This document shows, one piece after another, positions 34,424 through 42,872 of a stretch of 64,000 nucleotides of DNA. The notes under the pieces were generated by a model that was not told where the DNA came from, ran no database searches, and saw nothing but the letters and a program-made list of their open reading frames with translations. Source of the stretch: Cauispirillum nitrogeniifigens (GTDB taxonomy: Bacteria > Pseudomonadota > Alphaproteobacteria > Rhodospirillales > Rhodospirillaceae); contig NZ_JBLOOT010000001.1 of assembly GCF_049800675.1 (NCBI RefSeq), positions 558,001 to 622,000 of the forward strand, given 5' to 3'. Made by a program: the position numbers and the translations under genes. Position 1 is the first letter of the stretch. The number at the start of each line of letters is the position of its first letter.

Positions 34424-35055
34424 CGCACGCTTACGCCTACGAGAAGAACGGCACGGCTATCTACGAGCAGTCCTTCGCCATCATCCGGGCCGAGGCCGAT
34501 CTGTCCTCCTTCACCGAGGCCGAGGCCGACGTGGCGGTGCGCATGATCCACGCCTGCGGCCAGCCGGAGATCGCCCCGCGCATCGAGTTCCACCCTGACG
34601 TGGTGGCCGCCGCCCGCGCCGCGCTGATCGCCGGCAAGCCCATCCTGTGCGATGCCAACATGGTGGTGCACGGTGTCACCCGCGCCCGCCTGCCGGCCGA
34701 CAACGAGGTGCTGTGCACCCTGCGCGACCCGCGCGTGCCCGACCTCGCGGCGCAGATGGGCACCACGCGGTCCGCCGCCGCCATGGAGCTGTGGCGCGAG
34801 AAGATGGAGGGTGCCGTCATCGCCATCGGCAACGCGCCGACCAGCCTGTTCCGCCTGCTGGAGATGCTCGACGAGGGGGCGCCGAAGCCGGCCGCCATCC
34901 TGGGCATCCCCGTCGGCTTCGTGGGCGCGGCCGAAAGCAAGGACGCCCTGGCCGAGGACAGCCGGGGGGTGCCGTGGCTGATCGTGCGCGGACGCATCGG
35001 CGGCAGCGCCATGACGGCGGCCGCCCTCAACGCTCTGGCGAGGCCCGGCCTATGA
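34420..35055 (+). CDS. cobH: Precorrin-8X methylmutase
   Basis: 211 residues. MIHACGQPEIA carries the catalytic His (H44, matching His43 of the known CobH). PILCDANMVVHGV, AIGNAPTSLFRLLE and GIPVGFVGAAESKDAL are further signatures. It moves the methyl from C-11 to C-12, giving hydrogenobyrinic acid. Starts at an ATGA overlap with cobG and ends overlapping the ATG of cobI. Confidence 0.95.
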   Translation: MTHAYAYEKNGTAIYEQSFAIIRAEADLSSFTEAEADVAVRMIHACGQPEIAPRIEFHPDVVAAARAALIAGKPILCDANMVVHGVTRARLPADNEVLCTLRDPRVPDLAAQMGTTRSAAAMELWREKMEGAVIAIGNAPTSLFRLLEMLDEGAPKPAAILGIPVGFVGAAESKDALAEDSRGVPWLIVRGRIGGSAMTAAALNALARPGL

Positions 35056-35783
35056 TGACCAAGGGGAAACTCTACGGCGTGGGCGTCGGTCCCGGCGACC
35101 CTGACCTGCTGACGCTCAAGGCCCTGAAGGCCATCCAGGGCGCCGACGTCATCGCCTACTTCGCCAAAAAGGGCGCGCGCGGCACGGCGCGCGGCATCGT
35201 CGACAGCCACCTGCCCCAGGGCGCGGTGGAGATGCCGCTGTACTACCCGATGACGACCGAGCATCACAAGGACAGCACCGTCTACAAGCAGGCCCTGGAA
35301 GGCTTCTACGCCGACTGCGAAGGGATGCTGCGCGCCTTGCTGGACGCCGGCAAGACCGTGGTCCTGCTGTCGGAGGGCGACCCCATGTTCTATGGGTCGT
35401 CCATGCACCTGCACATCCGCATCAGCCCCCACTACGACACCGAGGTCATTCCCGGCGTGTCGGGCATGTCGGGATGCTGGTCGGCGGCGCAGCAGCCCAT
35501 CTGCCAGGGCGACGACATCCTGAGCATCCTGCCCGGCACCCTGTCGGAGGACGCCCTGGCCGAGGCCCTGTGCAACTGCCAGGCCGCCGTCGTCATGAAG
35601 CTCGGCCGCAACCTGCCCAAGGTGCGCCGCGCCCTGGACCGCTCCGGCTGCCTGGACCGGGCGCTCTATGCCGAGCGCGGCACCACGGCGCAGCAGAAGA
35701 TCATCCGCCTGGCCGACAAGCCCGACGACGAGGCGCCGTATTTCTCCCTCATCCTGGTGCCCGGCTGGGAGCACAAGGTATGA
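35052..35783 (+). CDS. cobI: Precorrin-2 C20-methyltransferase
   Basis: 243 residues from ATG 35052, overlapping the cobH stop; a second ATG follows directly at 35055. Class III methyltransferase fold: LYGVGVGPGDPDLLTLKAL at the start, LLSEGDPMFYGSS, and EVIPGVSGMSGCW. It methylates precorrin-2 at C-20 with SAM. The start is followed by the usual SAM and tetrapyrrole loops without gaps. The stop overlaps cobJ. Confidence 0.94.
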   Translation: MMTKGKLYGVGVGPGDPDLLTLKALKAIQGADVIAYFAKKGARGTARGIVDSHLPQGAVEMPLYYPMTTEHHKDSTVYKQALEGFYADCEGMLRALLDAGKTVVLLSEGDPMFYGSSMHLHIRISPHYDTEVIPGVSGMSGCWSAAQQPICQGDDILSILPGTLSEDALAEALCNCQAAVVMKLGRNLPKVRRALDRSGCLDRALYAERGTTAQQKIIRLADKPDDEAPYFSLILVPGWEHKV

Positions 35784-36565
35784 GCGGCCGTCTCGTGGTC
35801 GTCGGCCTGGGCCCCGGCCCGGCGGAGCACATGACGCCCGACGCCGCCCGCGCCCTGGCCGAGGCCGAGGAGCTGTTCGGCTACGGCCCGTACATCGACC
35901 GCGCGCCGCTGCACGAGGGCCAGATCCGCCACCCCACCGACAACCGCGAGGAAGCCGCCCGCGCCCGCGCCGCCCTGGAACGGGCCGCCGCCGGGGCCAG
36001 GGTGGCGATGGTCACGGGCGGTGATCCGGGTGTCTTCGCCATGGCCGCCGCCGTGGTCGAGCAGATCGAGGCCGGGCCGGCGGAGTGGCGGACCCTGGAT
36101 GTGGAGGTCATTCCCGGCGTCACCGCCATGCTGGCCGTGGCCGCGCGGTCCGGCGCGCCCCTGGGGCACGACTTCTGCGCCATCAACCTGTCGGACAACC
36201 TCAAGCCGTGGGAGGTGGTGGAGAAGCGCCTGGACGCCGCCGCCGCCGGGGGCTTCGTCATGGCCTTCTACAATCCGCGCTCCAAGGCCCGGCCGTGGCA
36301 GCTTGGCGCGGCGCTGGAACGGCTGCGCGGCCTGCTGCCGCCGGAAACGCCGGTGATCTTCGGCCGCGCCGCCTGTCGCCCCGACGAGAAGATCACCGTC
36401 TTCACCCTGGCCGAGGCCGACGCCGAGGTCGCCGACATGGCGACCTGCGTCATCGTCGGGTCGGCCGACACGCGCATCGTCGAGCGGCCGGGCCTGCCGC
36501 CGCTGGTCTACACGCCGCGCTTCTTCTTGCCCGGCGCCGCCGTGCCGGAGGGGCGGACCCGTTGA
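35780..36565 (+). CDS. cobJ: Precorrin-3B C17-methyltransferase
   Basis: 261 residues. LVVVGLGPGPAEHMTPDAARAL, VTGGDPGVFAMAAAV, EVIPGVTAMLAVAARSGAP and NLSDNLKPWEVVEKRL are CobJ signatures. It methylates C-17 and drives ring contraction. Starts at an ATGA overlap with cobI. The last 58 bases overlap the 3' end of cobK on the other strand, where both frames are coding. Confidence 0.94.
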   Translation: MSGRLVVVGLGPGPAEHMTPDAARALAEAEELFGYGPYIDRAPLHEGQIRHPTDNREEAARARAALERAAAGARVAMVTGGDPGVFAMAAAVVEQIEAGPAEWRTLDVEVIPGVTAMLAVAARSGAPLGHDFCAINLSDNLKPWEVVEKRLDAAAAGGFVMAFYNPRSKARPWQLGAALERLRGLLPPETPVIFGRAACRPDEKITVFTLAEADAEVADMATCVIVGSADTRIVERPGLPPLVYTPRFFLPGAAVPEGRTR

Positions 36566-37296
36566 TCGACCCAGCCGACCGCCTGCTCGACTGTCTTGAT
36601 GCTGCGCACCTGGGGCACCTCCGGCCGCTCGACCATGATGACCGGCAGGCGCCGTTCGCGCGCCGCCGCCAGCTTGCCCGAGGTCGCCTTGCCGCCGCTG
36701 TTCTTGCACACGATCACGTCGATGCGGTGGGCGGCGAGCAGGGCGTCGTCGTCGTCCTGGGTGAACGGGCCACGGGCCAGGATGTACTTGGCATCCGGCA
36801 CGGCCAGCGGCGGTTCGACCGGATCGACGCTGCGGATGACGTAGGCGTGCTGGGGCGCCGCCTCGAACGGCGCCAGTTCCTTGCGGCCCAAGGCCAGGAA
36901 CACGCGGCGGGGCTTCTTGCCCAGCGCGGCGACGGCGGCGTCCATGTCGGGCACCATGGTCCACAGGTCGCCCTCGTGCGGCGTCCACGGCGCCCGGCGC
37001 AGGGCCAGCAGCGGCACGCCGGCGGCGCGCGCGGCCTGGGCGGCGTTGGTGGAAATGATCGCCGCGAAGGGGTGCGTGGCGTCGACCACCATGGTCACGC
37101 CCTCGGCCGTGATGTACTCGGCCAGCCCCTCGGCACCGCCGAAGCCGCCGACGCGGGTGGGCACCGGCATGGGGGCCGGGTCCTTGGTCCGACCGGCCAG
37201 GGACAGGGTGATGGAAAGGTCCTTGCGGTCCTTCAGGCGTTCGGCCAGGCGCCGCGCTTCGGTGGTGCCGCCAAGAATAAGGAGCCGTGCGGTCAT
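36508..37296 (-). CDS. cobK: Precorrin-6A reductase
   Basis: 262 residues. NAD(P)-binding start LLILGGTTEARRLAERL, then VVDATHPFAAIISTNAAQAA, RRVFLALGRKELAPF and IDVIVCKNSGGKATSGKL. It reduces precorrin-6A to precorrin-6B with NADPH. It is the only gene of this stretch on the minus strand. Its ATG (37296-37294) overlaps the ATG of cobL (37295-37297) in the tetranucleotide CATG. Its promoter must lie inside cobL, or translation must be driven from within it. Confidence 0.94.
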   Translation of the reverse strand: MTARLLILGGTTEARRLAERLKDRKDLSITLSLAGRTKDPAPMPVPTRVGGFGGAEGLAEYITAEGVTMVVDATHPFAAIISTNAAQAARAAGVPLLALRRAPWTPHEGDLWTMVPDMDAAVAALGKKPRRVFLALGRKELAPFEAAPQHAYVIRSVDPVEPPLAVPDAKYILARGPFTQDDDDALLAAHRIDVIVCKNSGGKATSGKLAAARERRLPVIMVERPEVPQVRSIKTVEQAVGWVDQRVRPSGTAAPGKKKRGV

Positions 37297-38551
37297 GTCA
37301 TCCTCTGAGACTGTGCGGGCGCAGACTGCCCCAGCCGCCCCCTGGCTGTCCATCGTCGGGATTGGCGAGGACGGCGCCGACGGCCTGAGCCCCACCGCCC
37401 GCCGCCTGATCGAACAGGCCGAGGTGGTGTTCGGCGGCCGGAGGCACCTGGACCTCGCCGCCCCGCTGCTGCGGGGCGAGGCGCAGGTGTGGCCGTCGCC
37501 GTTCACCGTGGAGCCGGTGGTGGCCGCGCGCGGGCGGCGGGTGTGCGTGCTGGCGTCGGGGGATCCGTTCCTGCACGGCGTCGGCTCCACCCTGGCGCGG
37601 CATGTGCCGGCGGCGGAGATGACCGTGGTGCCAGCCCCGTCCTCCTTCAGCCTGGCGGCCGGCCGCCTGGGCTGGGCGCTGCCGGAGACGGGATGCCTGT
37701 CGCTGCACGGCAAGCCCATCGACCTGCTGCGGCCACACCTGCACCCCAACGCCCGCCTGCTGGCCCTGACATCCGACGCCGCCGGCCCGGCGCAGGTGGC
37801 CCGGCTGCTGGTCGACAGCGGCTTCGGGGCCTCGCGCCTGCATGTGCTGGAAGCCCTGGGCGGCCCGCGCGAGCGGGTGCGATCGGCCGGAGCGGAAGAG
37901 TTCGCGCTGACCGACGTGGACGCGCTGAACGTCCTGGGGATCGAGGTTATCGCCGTCCCCGGTGCCCGCGTGCTACCCCGCGCGCCGGGGCTGGCCGACG
38001 ACCTGTTCGAGCATGACGGCCAGATCACCAAGCGCGAGATCCGCGCCCTGACCCTGTCGGCCCTGGCACCGCGACGGGGCGAACTGCTGTGGGACATCGG
38101 CGGCGGGTCGGGGTCCGTGAGCGTCGAGTGGATGCTGGCCGACCCGTCGCTGGCCGCCATCGCCATCGAGCACAAACCCGAGCGCGCCGCCCGCATCGCC
38201 CGCAACGCCGCTACCTTCGGCGTGCCGGACTTGCGCGTGGTCGAGGGCAAGGCGCCGGAGGCCCTGGCCGGGCTGCCGACGCCCGACGCCGTGTTCGTCG
38301 GCGGCGGCGCCACCGTACCCGGCGTCCTGGAGGCCGCCATGGCGGCCCTGCGCCCCGGCGGCCGGCTGGTGGTCAACGCCGTGACCCTGGAGACGGAGGC
38401 CGTGGTCCTGGCCCGCCACGCCGACCTCGGCGGATCGCTGCTGCAAATCGCCGTCAGTCGCGCCGCCCCCCTGGCCGGCATGACCGCGTGGCGCCCGGCC
38501 ATTCCCATCGTGCAGTGGACCTGGACCAAGCCATGCCAGAAAACGCCATAA
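37295..38551 (+). CDS. cobL: Precorrin-6Y C5,15-methyltransferase (decarboxylating)
   Basis: 418 residues, the fused form. The N-terminal CbiE-like methyltransferase covers about 20-220 (LSIVGIGEDGADGL, VLASGDPFLHGVG). The C-terminal CbiT-like domain starts at about 240 (ELLWDIGGGSGSVSVEW, AIAIEHKPERAARIARN). It adds methyls at C-5 and C-15 and removes the C-12 acetate carboxyl. The start codon overlaps that of the divergent cobK. cobE begins inside its last codons. Confidence 0.94.
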   Translation: MSSSETVRAQTAPAAPWLSIVGIGEDGADGLSPTARRLIEQAEVVFGGRRHLDLAAPLLRGEAQVWPSPFTVEPVVAARGRRVCVLASGDPFLHGVGSTLARHVPAAEMTVVPAPSSFSLAAGRLGWALPETGCLSLHGKPIDLLRPHLHPNARLLALTSDAAGPAQVARLLVDSGFGASRLHVLEALGGPRERVRSAGAEEFALTDVDALNVLGIEVIAVPGARVLPRAPGLADDLFEHDGQITKREIRALTLSALAPRRGELLWDIGGGSGSVSVEWMLADPSLAAIAIEHKPERAARIARNAATFGVPDLRVVEGKAPEALAGLPTPDAVFVGGGATVPGVLEAAMAALRPGGRLVVNAVTLETEAVVLARHADLGGSLLQIAVSRAAPLAGMTAWRPAIPIVQWTWTKPCQKTP

Positions 38552-38925
38552 TCGTCGCCGGGTTCGGGTGCCGCAAGGGCGTGAGCGTCGAGCAGGTCCG
38601 CGCCGCCTATGAGGCCGCCGGGGTGGAGGCGTCGGAACTTGCGACCGCGCACGTCAAGGCCGCCGAACCGGCCCTCGTCGCCTTCGCCGCCGCCCTCGGG
38701 CTGCCCTTGCGGGCGGTGCCGCAAGACGCCCTGGCCGCCGCCCCAGCCGTGACGGTATCGCAGGCATCCCTGCGCGAAGCCGGCGTGCCCTCCGTCGCCG
38801 AATGCGCCGCCCTGGCCGCCGCCGGGCCGGGCGCCCGGCTGATCGTTCCCCGCGTCGTCGTCGGCCCCGTGACCTGCGCGATCGCCCAATCTGGCCAAGA
38901 CCTTTCTGGAGAGCCTCCCCCGTGA
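38533..38925 (+). CDS. cobE: CobE (CbiG C-terminal-like) cobalamin biosynthesis protein
   Basis: 130 residues. The start IIVAGFGCRKGVSVEQVRAAYE, SELATAHVKAAEPALVAFA and the VTVSQASLREAGVPSVAECAAL block match CobE, related to the C-terminal domain of CbiG. Its exact role in the aerobic route is not settled. It overlaps the end of cobL by 19 bases and the GTG start of cobM by 4. Confidence 0.88.
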   Translation: MPENAIIVAGFGCRKGVSVEQVRAAYEAAGVEASELATAHVKAAEPALVAFAAALGLPLRAVPQDALAAAPAVTVSQASLREAGVPSVAECAALAAAGPGARLIVPRVVVGPVTCAIAQSGQDLSGEPPP

Positions 38926-39701
38926 CCGTCCATTTCATCGGCGCCGGACCGGGCGCCGCCGACCTCATCACCGTGCGCGGCATGCGGCTGCTGGAACGCT
39001 GCCCGGTGTGCCTCTACGCCGGCTCCATCATGCCGCCGGACCTGCTGGCCTACTGCGGGCCGAACACCCGGCTGGTCGACACCGGCCCCCTGAGCCTGGA
39101 CGACATCGAGGCCGAGTACGTCAAGGCCCACGCGGCCGGCGAGGATGTCGCCCGCCTGCACTCCGGCGACCTGTCGGTCTACAGCGCGGTGGCCGAGCAG
39201 ATGCGCCGCCTCGACCGCCTGGGCATTCCCTATGACCTGACGCCCGGCGTGCCGGCCTTCGCCGCCGCCGCCGCGCTTCTCAAGCGGGAGTTCACGGTGC
39301 CGGAAGTCACCCAGTCGGTGGTGCTGACGCGGGTGTCCGGCCGGGCCTCCAAGATGCCCGACCGGGAACGCCTGGGCGCCTTCGCCGCCACCGGGGCGAC
39401 CCTGGCGGTACATCTGGCCGTGCATGTGCTGGACACCGTGGTCGCCGAGGCCCTGCCCCACTACGGCGCCGACTGCCCGGCGGTGGTGGTGGTGCGCGCC
39501 TCCTGGCCGGAGGAGCAGATCATTCGCGGCACCCTGGCCGACATCGCAGCCAAGGTGGCCGCCGCGAAGATCGAGCGCACGGCACTGATCCTCATCGGCC
39601 CGGCGCTGGCGGTGGAGGAGTTCCGCGAAAGCGCCCTGTACGACGCCGACTATGACCGCCGCTTCCGGCCGTCGGCTCAGGCCAAGCGGAACGGCGCGTG
39701 A
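38922..39701 (+). CDS. cobM: Precorrin-4 C11-methyltransferase
   Basis: 259 residues with a GTG start in a GTGA overlap with cobE. VHFIGAGPGAADLITVRGMRLL, CLYAGSIMPPDLLAYC, RLHSGDLSVYSAVAEQM and PGVPAFAAAAALLKREFTVPE are CobM signatures. It methylates precorrin-4 at C-11. The last 25 bases overlap the end of cbiD on the opposite strand. Confidence 0.94.
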   Translation: MTVHFIGAGPGAADLITVRGMRLLERCPVCLYAGSIMPPDLLAYCGPNTRLVDTGPLSLDDIEAEYVKAHAAGEDVARLHSGDLSVYSAVAEQMRRLDRLGIPYDLTPGVPAFAAAAALLKREFTVPEVTQSVVLTRVSGRASKMPDRERLGAFAATGATLAVHLAVHVLDTVVAEALPHYGADCPAVVVVRASWPEEQIIRGTLADIAAKVAAAKIERTALILIGPALAVEEFRESALYDADYDRRFRPSAQAKRNGA

Positions 39702-40750
39702 CCGACGACGTGCTCGCCCGCGCGGTCGAACAGCACGACCTCCAGATCGATGCCGGCCCCGGCGATGACATGGGCGGCGGTGGTCCAGGCGGCCTGGGCC
39801 ACCACGTCGCCCAGGGGGATGCCTGCGGCCTCGGCCCGCTGGAACGCCTCCAGCGCCGTGTTGCCGGTGGCGATGGCCTGGCACAGGGCGTCGTCGGCGC
39901 CGGCCTGGCGGGCAAGCTGCGCGAGACCGTCGAGGTCCACGCTGCCGCGCTTGGAATGCAGGTCCAGGCGCCCCTGCGCCAGCTTGGTCATCTTGGCGAC
40001 ACCGCCGGCGATGCTGACGCGGGCGACCGGGTGGCGCTTGAGATACTTGAGCATGCCGCCGACGAAGTCGCCCATGTCGATGAGCGCCGGATCGGGCAGG
40101 CCGTGCAACGCCTGGATGGCGGCCTCCGACGCCGAGCCGGTGGCTCCGGCCACATGGCTCAGGCCGAGGGCGCGGGCCACGTCGATGCCGCGATGGATGG
40201 TGTCGATCCACGCCGCGCAGGAGTACGGCACCACGATGCCCGTGGTGCCCAGAATGGACAGCCCGCCGACGATGCCCAGGCGCGGGTTCAGGGTCTTGGC
40301 GGCCAGCGCCGCGCCGTTTTCCACGGCGATGGTGATCTCGGCATCCACGGGGCCGAGCGCCTCGGCCATCATGCGCCGGGGCACCGGATTGATGGCGGGC
40401 TCCCCCGGCGGGATGGGCAGGCCCGGCCGCGTCACCATGCCGACACCGGGACCGGCGCGGAAGGTCACGCCGCTGCCCGCCGCCCCGCGCCGCACGGTGG
40501 CCAGGATCAGCGCCCCATGGGTCACGTCCGGGTCGTCGCCGGCATCCTTGACCACGCCGGCCGTGGCGCTGTCGCCGTCCAGCCGCGTGACGGCCAGGGC
40601 GAAGGCCGGGGTCTGGCCGCCCGGCAGGGTGATGGTCACCGGGTCGGGAAAGCCATTGCCGGTCAGGGCGCTCCACGCGGCCTTGGCCGCCGCCGTGGCG
40701 CAGGCCCCGGTGGTCCAGCCGCGCCGCAGCGGTGTATCCTGCCCGCTCAT
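39677..40750 (-). CDS. cbiD: CbiD-type cobalt-precorrin-5B C1-methyltransferase
   Basis: 357 residues. RRGWTTGACATAAAKAAW at the start, GAAGSGVTFRAGPGVGMVT, INPVPRRMMAE, GGLSILGTTGIVVPYSCAAW and GDFVGGMLKYLKRHP are CbiD signatures. In the anaerobic pathway CbiD methylates C-1 with SAM. In this otherwise aerobic set it likely replaces CobF, which is absent. Minus strand, convergent with cobM and divergent from cobO, with 65 bases between starts. Confidence 0.93.
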   Translation of the reverse strand: MSGQDTPLRRGWTTGACATAAAKAAWSALTGNGFPDPVTITLPGGQTPAFALAVTRLDGDSATAGVVKDAGDDPDVTHGALILATVRRGAAGSGVTFRAGPGVGMVTRPGLPIPPGEPAINPVPRRMMAEALGPVDAEITIAVENGAALAAKTLNPRLGIVGGLSILGTTGIVVPYSCAAWIDTIHRGIDVARALGLSHVAGATGSASEAAIQALHGLPDPALIDMGDFVGGMLKYLKRHPVARVSIAGGVAKMTKLAQGRLDLHSKRGSVDLDGLAQLARQAGADDALCQAIATGNTALEAFQRAEAAGIPLGDVVAQAAWTTAAHVIAGAGIDLEVVLFDRAGEHVVGHAPFRLA

Positions 40751-40815
40751 GTCCGACCTTCCGTGAAGATGTTCGCCCCCGTTCCTACCCCGTCCCCCGC
40801 CGGAGGTGCAAGACC

Positions 40816-41421
40816 ATGACCGAAGACGACGCCGCCCGCCACCGCGACAAGATGGTCAGGCGCAAGGCTGTGCAGGATGCCGAGGTTGCCTCCAAGACCG
40901 TGGAAAAGGGTCTGCTGATCGTCCACACCGGCCCCGGCAAGGGCAAGTCCACGGCCGCCTTCGGGCTGGCCCTGCGGATGATCGGCCATGGCCGCAAGGT
41001 CGGCGTGGTGCAGTTCATCAAGGGCGCCTGGCACTCGGCCGAGCGTGACGCCCTGGAACGCTTCGGCGATCTGGTGTCCTGGCACACCATGGGCGAAGGC
41101 TTCACCTGGGAGACGCAGGACCGCGCGCGCGACATCGCCGCTGCCGGCCGCGCCTGGAACAAGGCGCGCGAGTTGATGGCCGACCCGGACCTGGGCCTGC
41201 TGGTGCTGGACGAGCTGAACATCGCCCTGCGCTACGACTACCTGGACCTCGCCGCCGTGGTGGCCGAACTGACTGCCCGCCGCCCCGACCTGCATGTCGT
41301 GGTGACGGGCCGCAACGCCAAGCCGGCGCTGATTGAGGCGGCCGACCTCGTCACCGAGATGGCCTTGCTCAAGCACCACTTCGACGCCGGCGTGAAGGCC
41401 CAGGAGGGCATCGAGTTTTGA
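40816..41421 (+). CDS. cobO: Cob(I)yrinic acid a,c-diamide adenosyltransferase
   Basis: 201 residues from the ATG at 40816, with CGGAGGTGCAAGACC upstream. P-loop HTGPGKGKSTAAFGLALR, VGVVQFIKGAW, and LLVLDELNIALRYDYL mark the CobO/BtuR family. It transfers adenosyl from ATP to the cobalt. The stop overlaps the TTG start of cobQ. Confidence 0.95.
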   Translation: MTEDDAARHRDKMVRRKAVQDAEVASKTVEKGLLIVHTGPGKGKSTAAFGLALRMIGHGRKVGVVQFIKGAWHSAERDALERFGDLVSWHTMGEGFTWETQDRARDIAAAGRAWNKARELMADPDLGLLVLDELNIALRYDYLDLAAVVAELTARRPDLHVVVTGRNAKPALIEAADLVTEMALLKHHFDAGVKAQEGIEF

Positions 41422-42872
41422 CCGCCCGCAGCCTCATGTTCCAGGGCACCGGCTCCGACGTCGGCAAGTCCCTCCTCGTCGCCGGGCTGGCCCGCGCCTT
41501 CACGCGCCGGGGTCTGCGGGTGCGCCCGTTCAAGCCGCAGAACATGAGCAACAACGCCGCCGTCACCGCCGACGGCGGGGAGATCGGCCGCGCCCAGGCC
41601 CTCCAGGCGCTGGCCTGCGGGGTGCCGCCGAGCGTGCACATGAACCCCGTCCTGCTGAAGCCGCAAAGCCAGGTCGGCGCCCAGGTGGTGGTCCAGGGCA
41701 AGGTGGTCGGCTCGCGCTCCGCCGCCGAGTTCCAGGGCGTCAAGGCCGGGCTGATGGACGCCGTCCTCGACAGCTTCGCCCGCCTGAAGGCCGAGGCCGA
41801 CCTCGTGCTGGTCGAGGGCGCCGGCAGCGCGGCGGAGGTCAACCTGCGCCGCAACGACATCGCCAACATGGGCTTCGCCCGCGCCACCGGCACGCCGGTG
41901 GTGCTGATCGGCGACATCGACCGGGGCGGCGTCATCGCCAGCGTGGTCGGCACCGGAGCGGTCATCGACCCCGACGACGCGGCGATGATCAAGGGCTTCG
42001 TCATCAACAAGTTCCGCGGCGACCCGGCGCTGTTTGCCGAGGGCATGGACCTGATCGCCGCCCGCACCGGCTGGCGTGCCCTGGGGCTGGTCCCGCACTT
42101 CGCCGACGCCGCCCGCCTGCCGGCGGAGGACGCCGTGGCGCTGACGCACGGCACCCGCGTCCCGAAGGACTCGGCGCGGATCACCGTGGCGGTGCCCATC
42201 CTGCCGTGCATCGCCAATTTCGACGACCTCGATCCGCTGGAGGCCGAACCGGGGGTGGAGGTCATCCACCTGCGCCCCGGCATGGCCCTGCCGGCGGACA
42301 CCACGCTGGTGCTGCTGCCCGGCTCCAAGTCCACCATCGCCGACCTGGGCGCCCTGCGCGAGCACGGCTGGGACATCGACATCCTGGCCCACGCCCGGCG
42401 CGGCGGCTGGGTGCTGGGGCTGTGCGGCGGCTACCAGATGCTGGGCCGGCGGGTGGAGGACCCCGACGGCATAGAAGGCCCGCCGGGTGGCGTCGATGGC
42501 CTGGGGCTGCTGGATGTCGTCACGGTCTTGGGCGGCGACAAGCGCCTCGCCCCGGCGGCGGGGACGACCTTCGACGGCGTGCCGTTCCACGGCTATGAAA
42601 TGCACATGGGCCGCACCACCGGCCCCGGCACGGCCCGGCCGTTCGCCACCCTGGCTGAAGGGCCGGAGGGCGCCGTCGCCGGGCGCATCCTGGGCAGCTA
42701 CGTCCACGGCCTGTTCGCCGACGACGCGCAGCGCGGGGCGTGGCTGGCCCGCCTGGGCGGCGGCGCGGCGGAAGTGGCCTACGCGGCGCGCGTGCAGGAG
42801 ACCCTGGACCGCCTGGCCGATCACCTGGAGGCGCACATGCCTCTCGATGCCCTGCTGGAGATGGCGCGATGA
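41418..42872 (+). CDS. cobQ: Cobyric acid synthase
   Basis: 484 residues starting at a TTG (41418) that overlaps the cobO stop as TTGA. AGGAGG lies 10 bases before it, too far from the next ATG (41436), so TTG is chosen. FQGTGSDVGKSLLVAGLARA, RPFKPQNMSNNAAVT, then the amidotransferase Cys in GLCGGYQMLGRRVEDP and His in YVHGLF. It amidates carboxylates b, d, e and g of adenosylcobyrinic diamide. cobC follows by an ATGA overlap. Confidence 0.94.
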   Translation: MTARSLMFQGTGSDVGKSLLVAGLARAFTRRGLRVRPFKPQNMSNNAAVTADGGEIGRAQALQALACGVPPSVHMNPVLLKPQSQVGAQVVVQGKVVGSRSAAEFQGVKAGLMDAVLDSFARLKAEADLVLVEGAGSAAEVNLRRNDIANMGFARATGTPVVLIGDIDRGGVIASVVGTGAVIDPDDAAMIKGFVINKFRGDPALFAEGMDLIAARTGWRALGLVPHFADAARLPAEDAVALTHGTRVPKDSARITVAVPILPCIANFDDLDPLEAEPGVEVIHLRPGMALPADTTLVLLPGSKSTIADLGALREHGWDIDILAHARRGGWVLGLCGGYQMLGRRVEDPDGIEGPPGGVDGLGLLDVVTVLGGDKRLAPAAGTTFDGVPFHGYEMHMGRTTGPGTARPFATLAEGPEGAVAGRILGSYVHGLFADDAQRGAWLARLGGGAAEVAYAARVQETLDRLADHLEAHMPLDALLEMAR

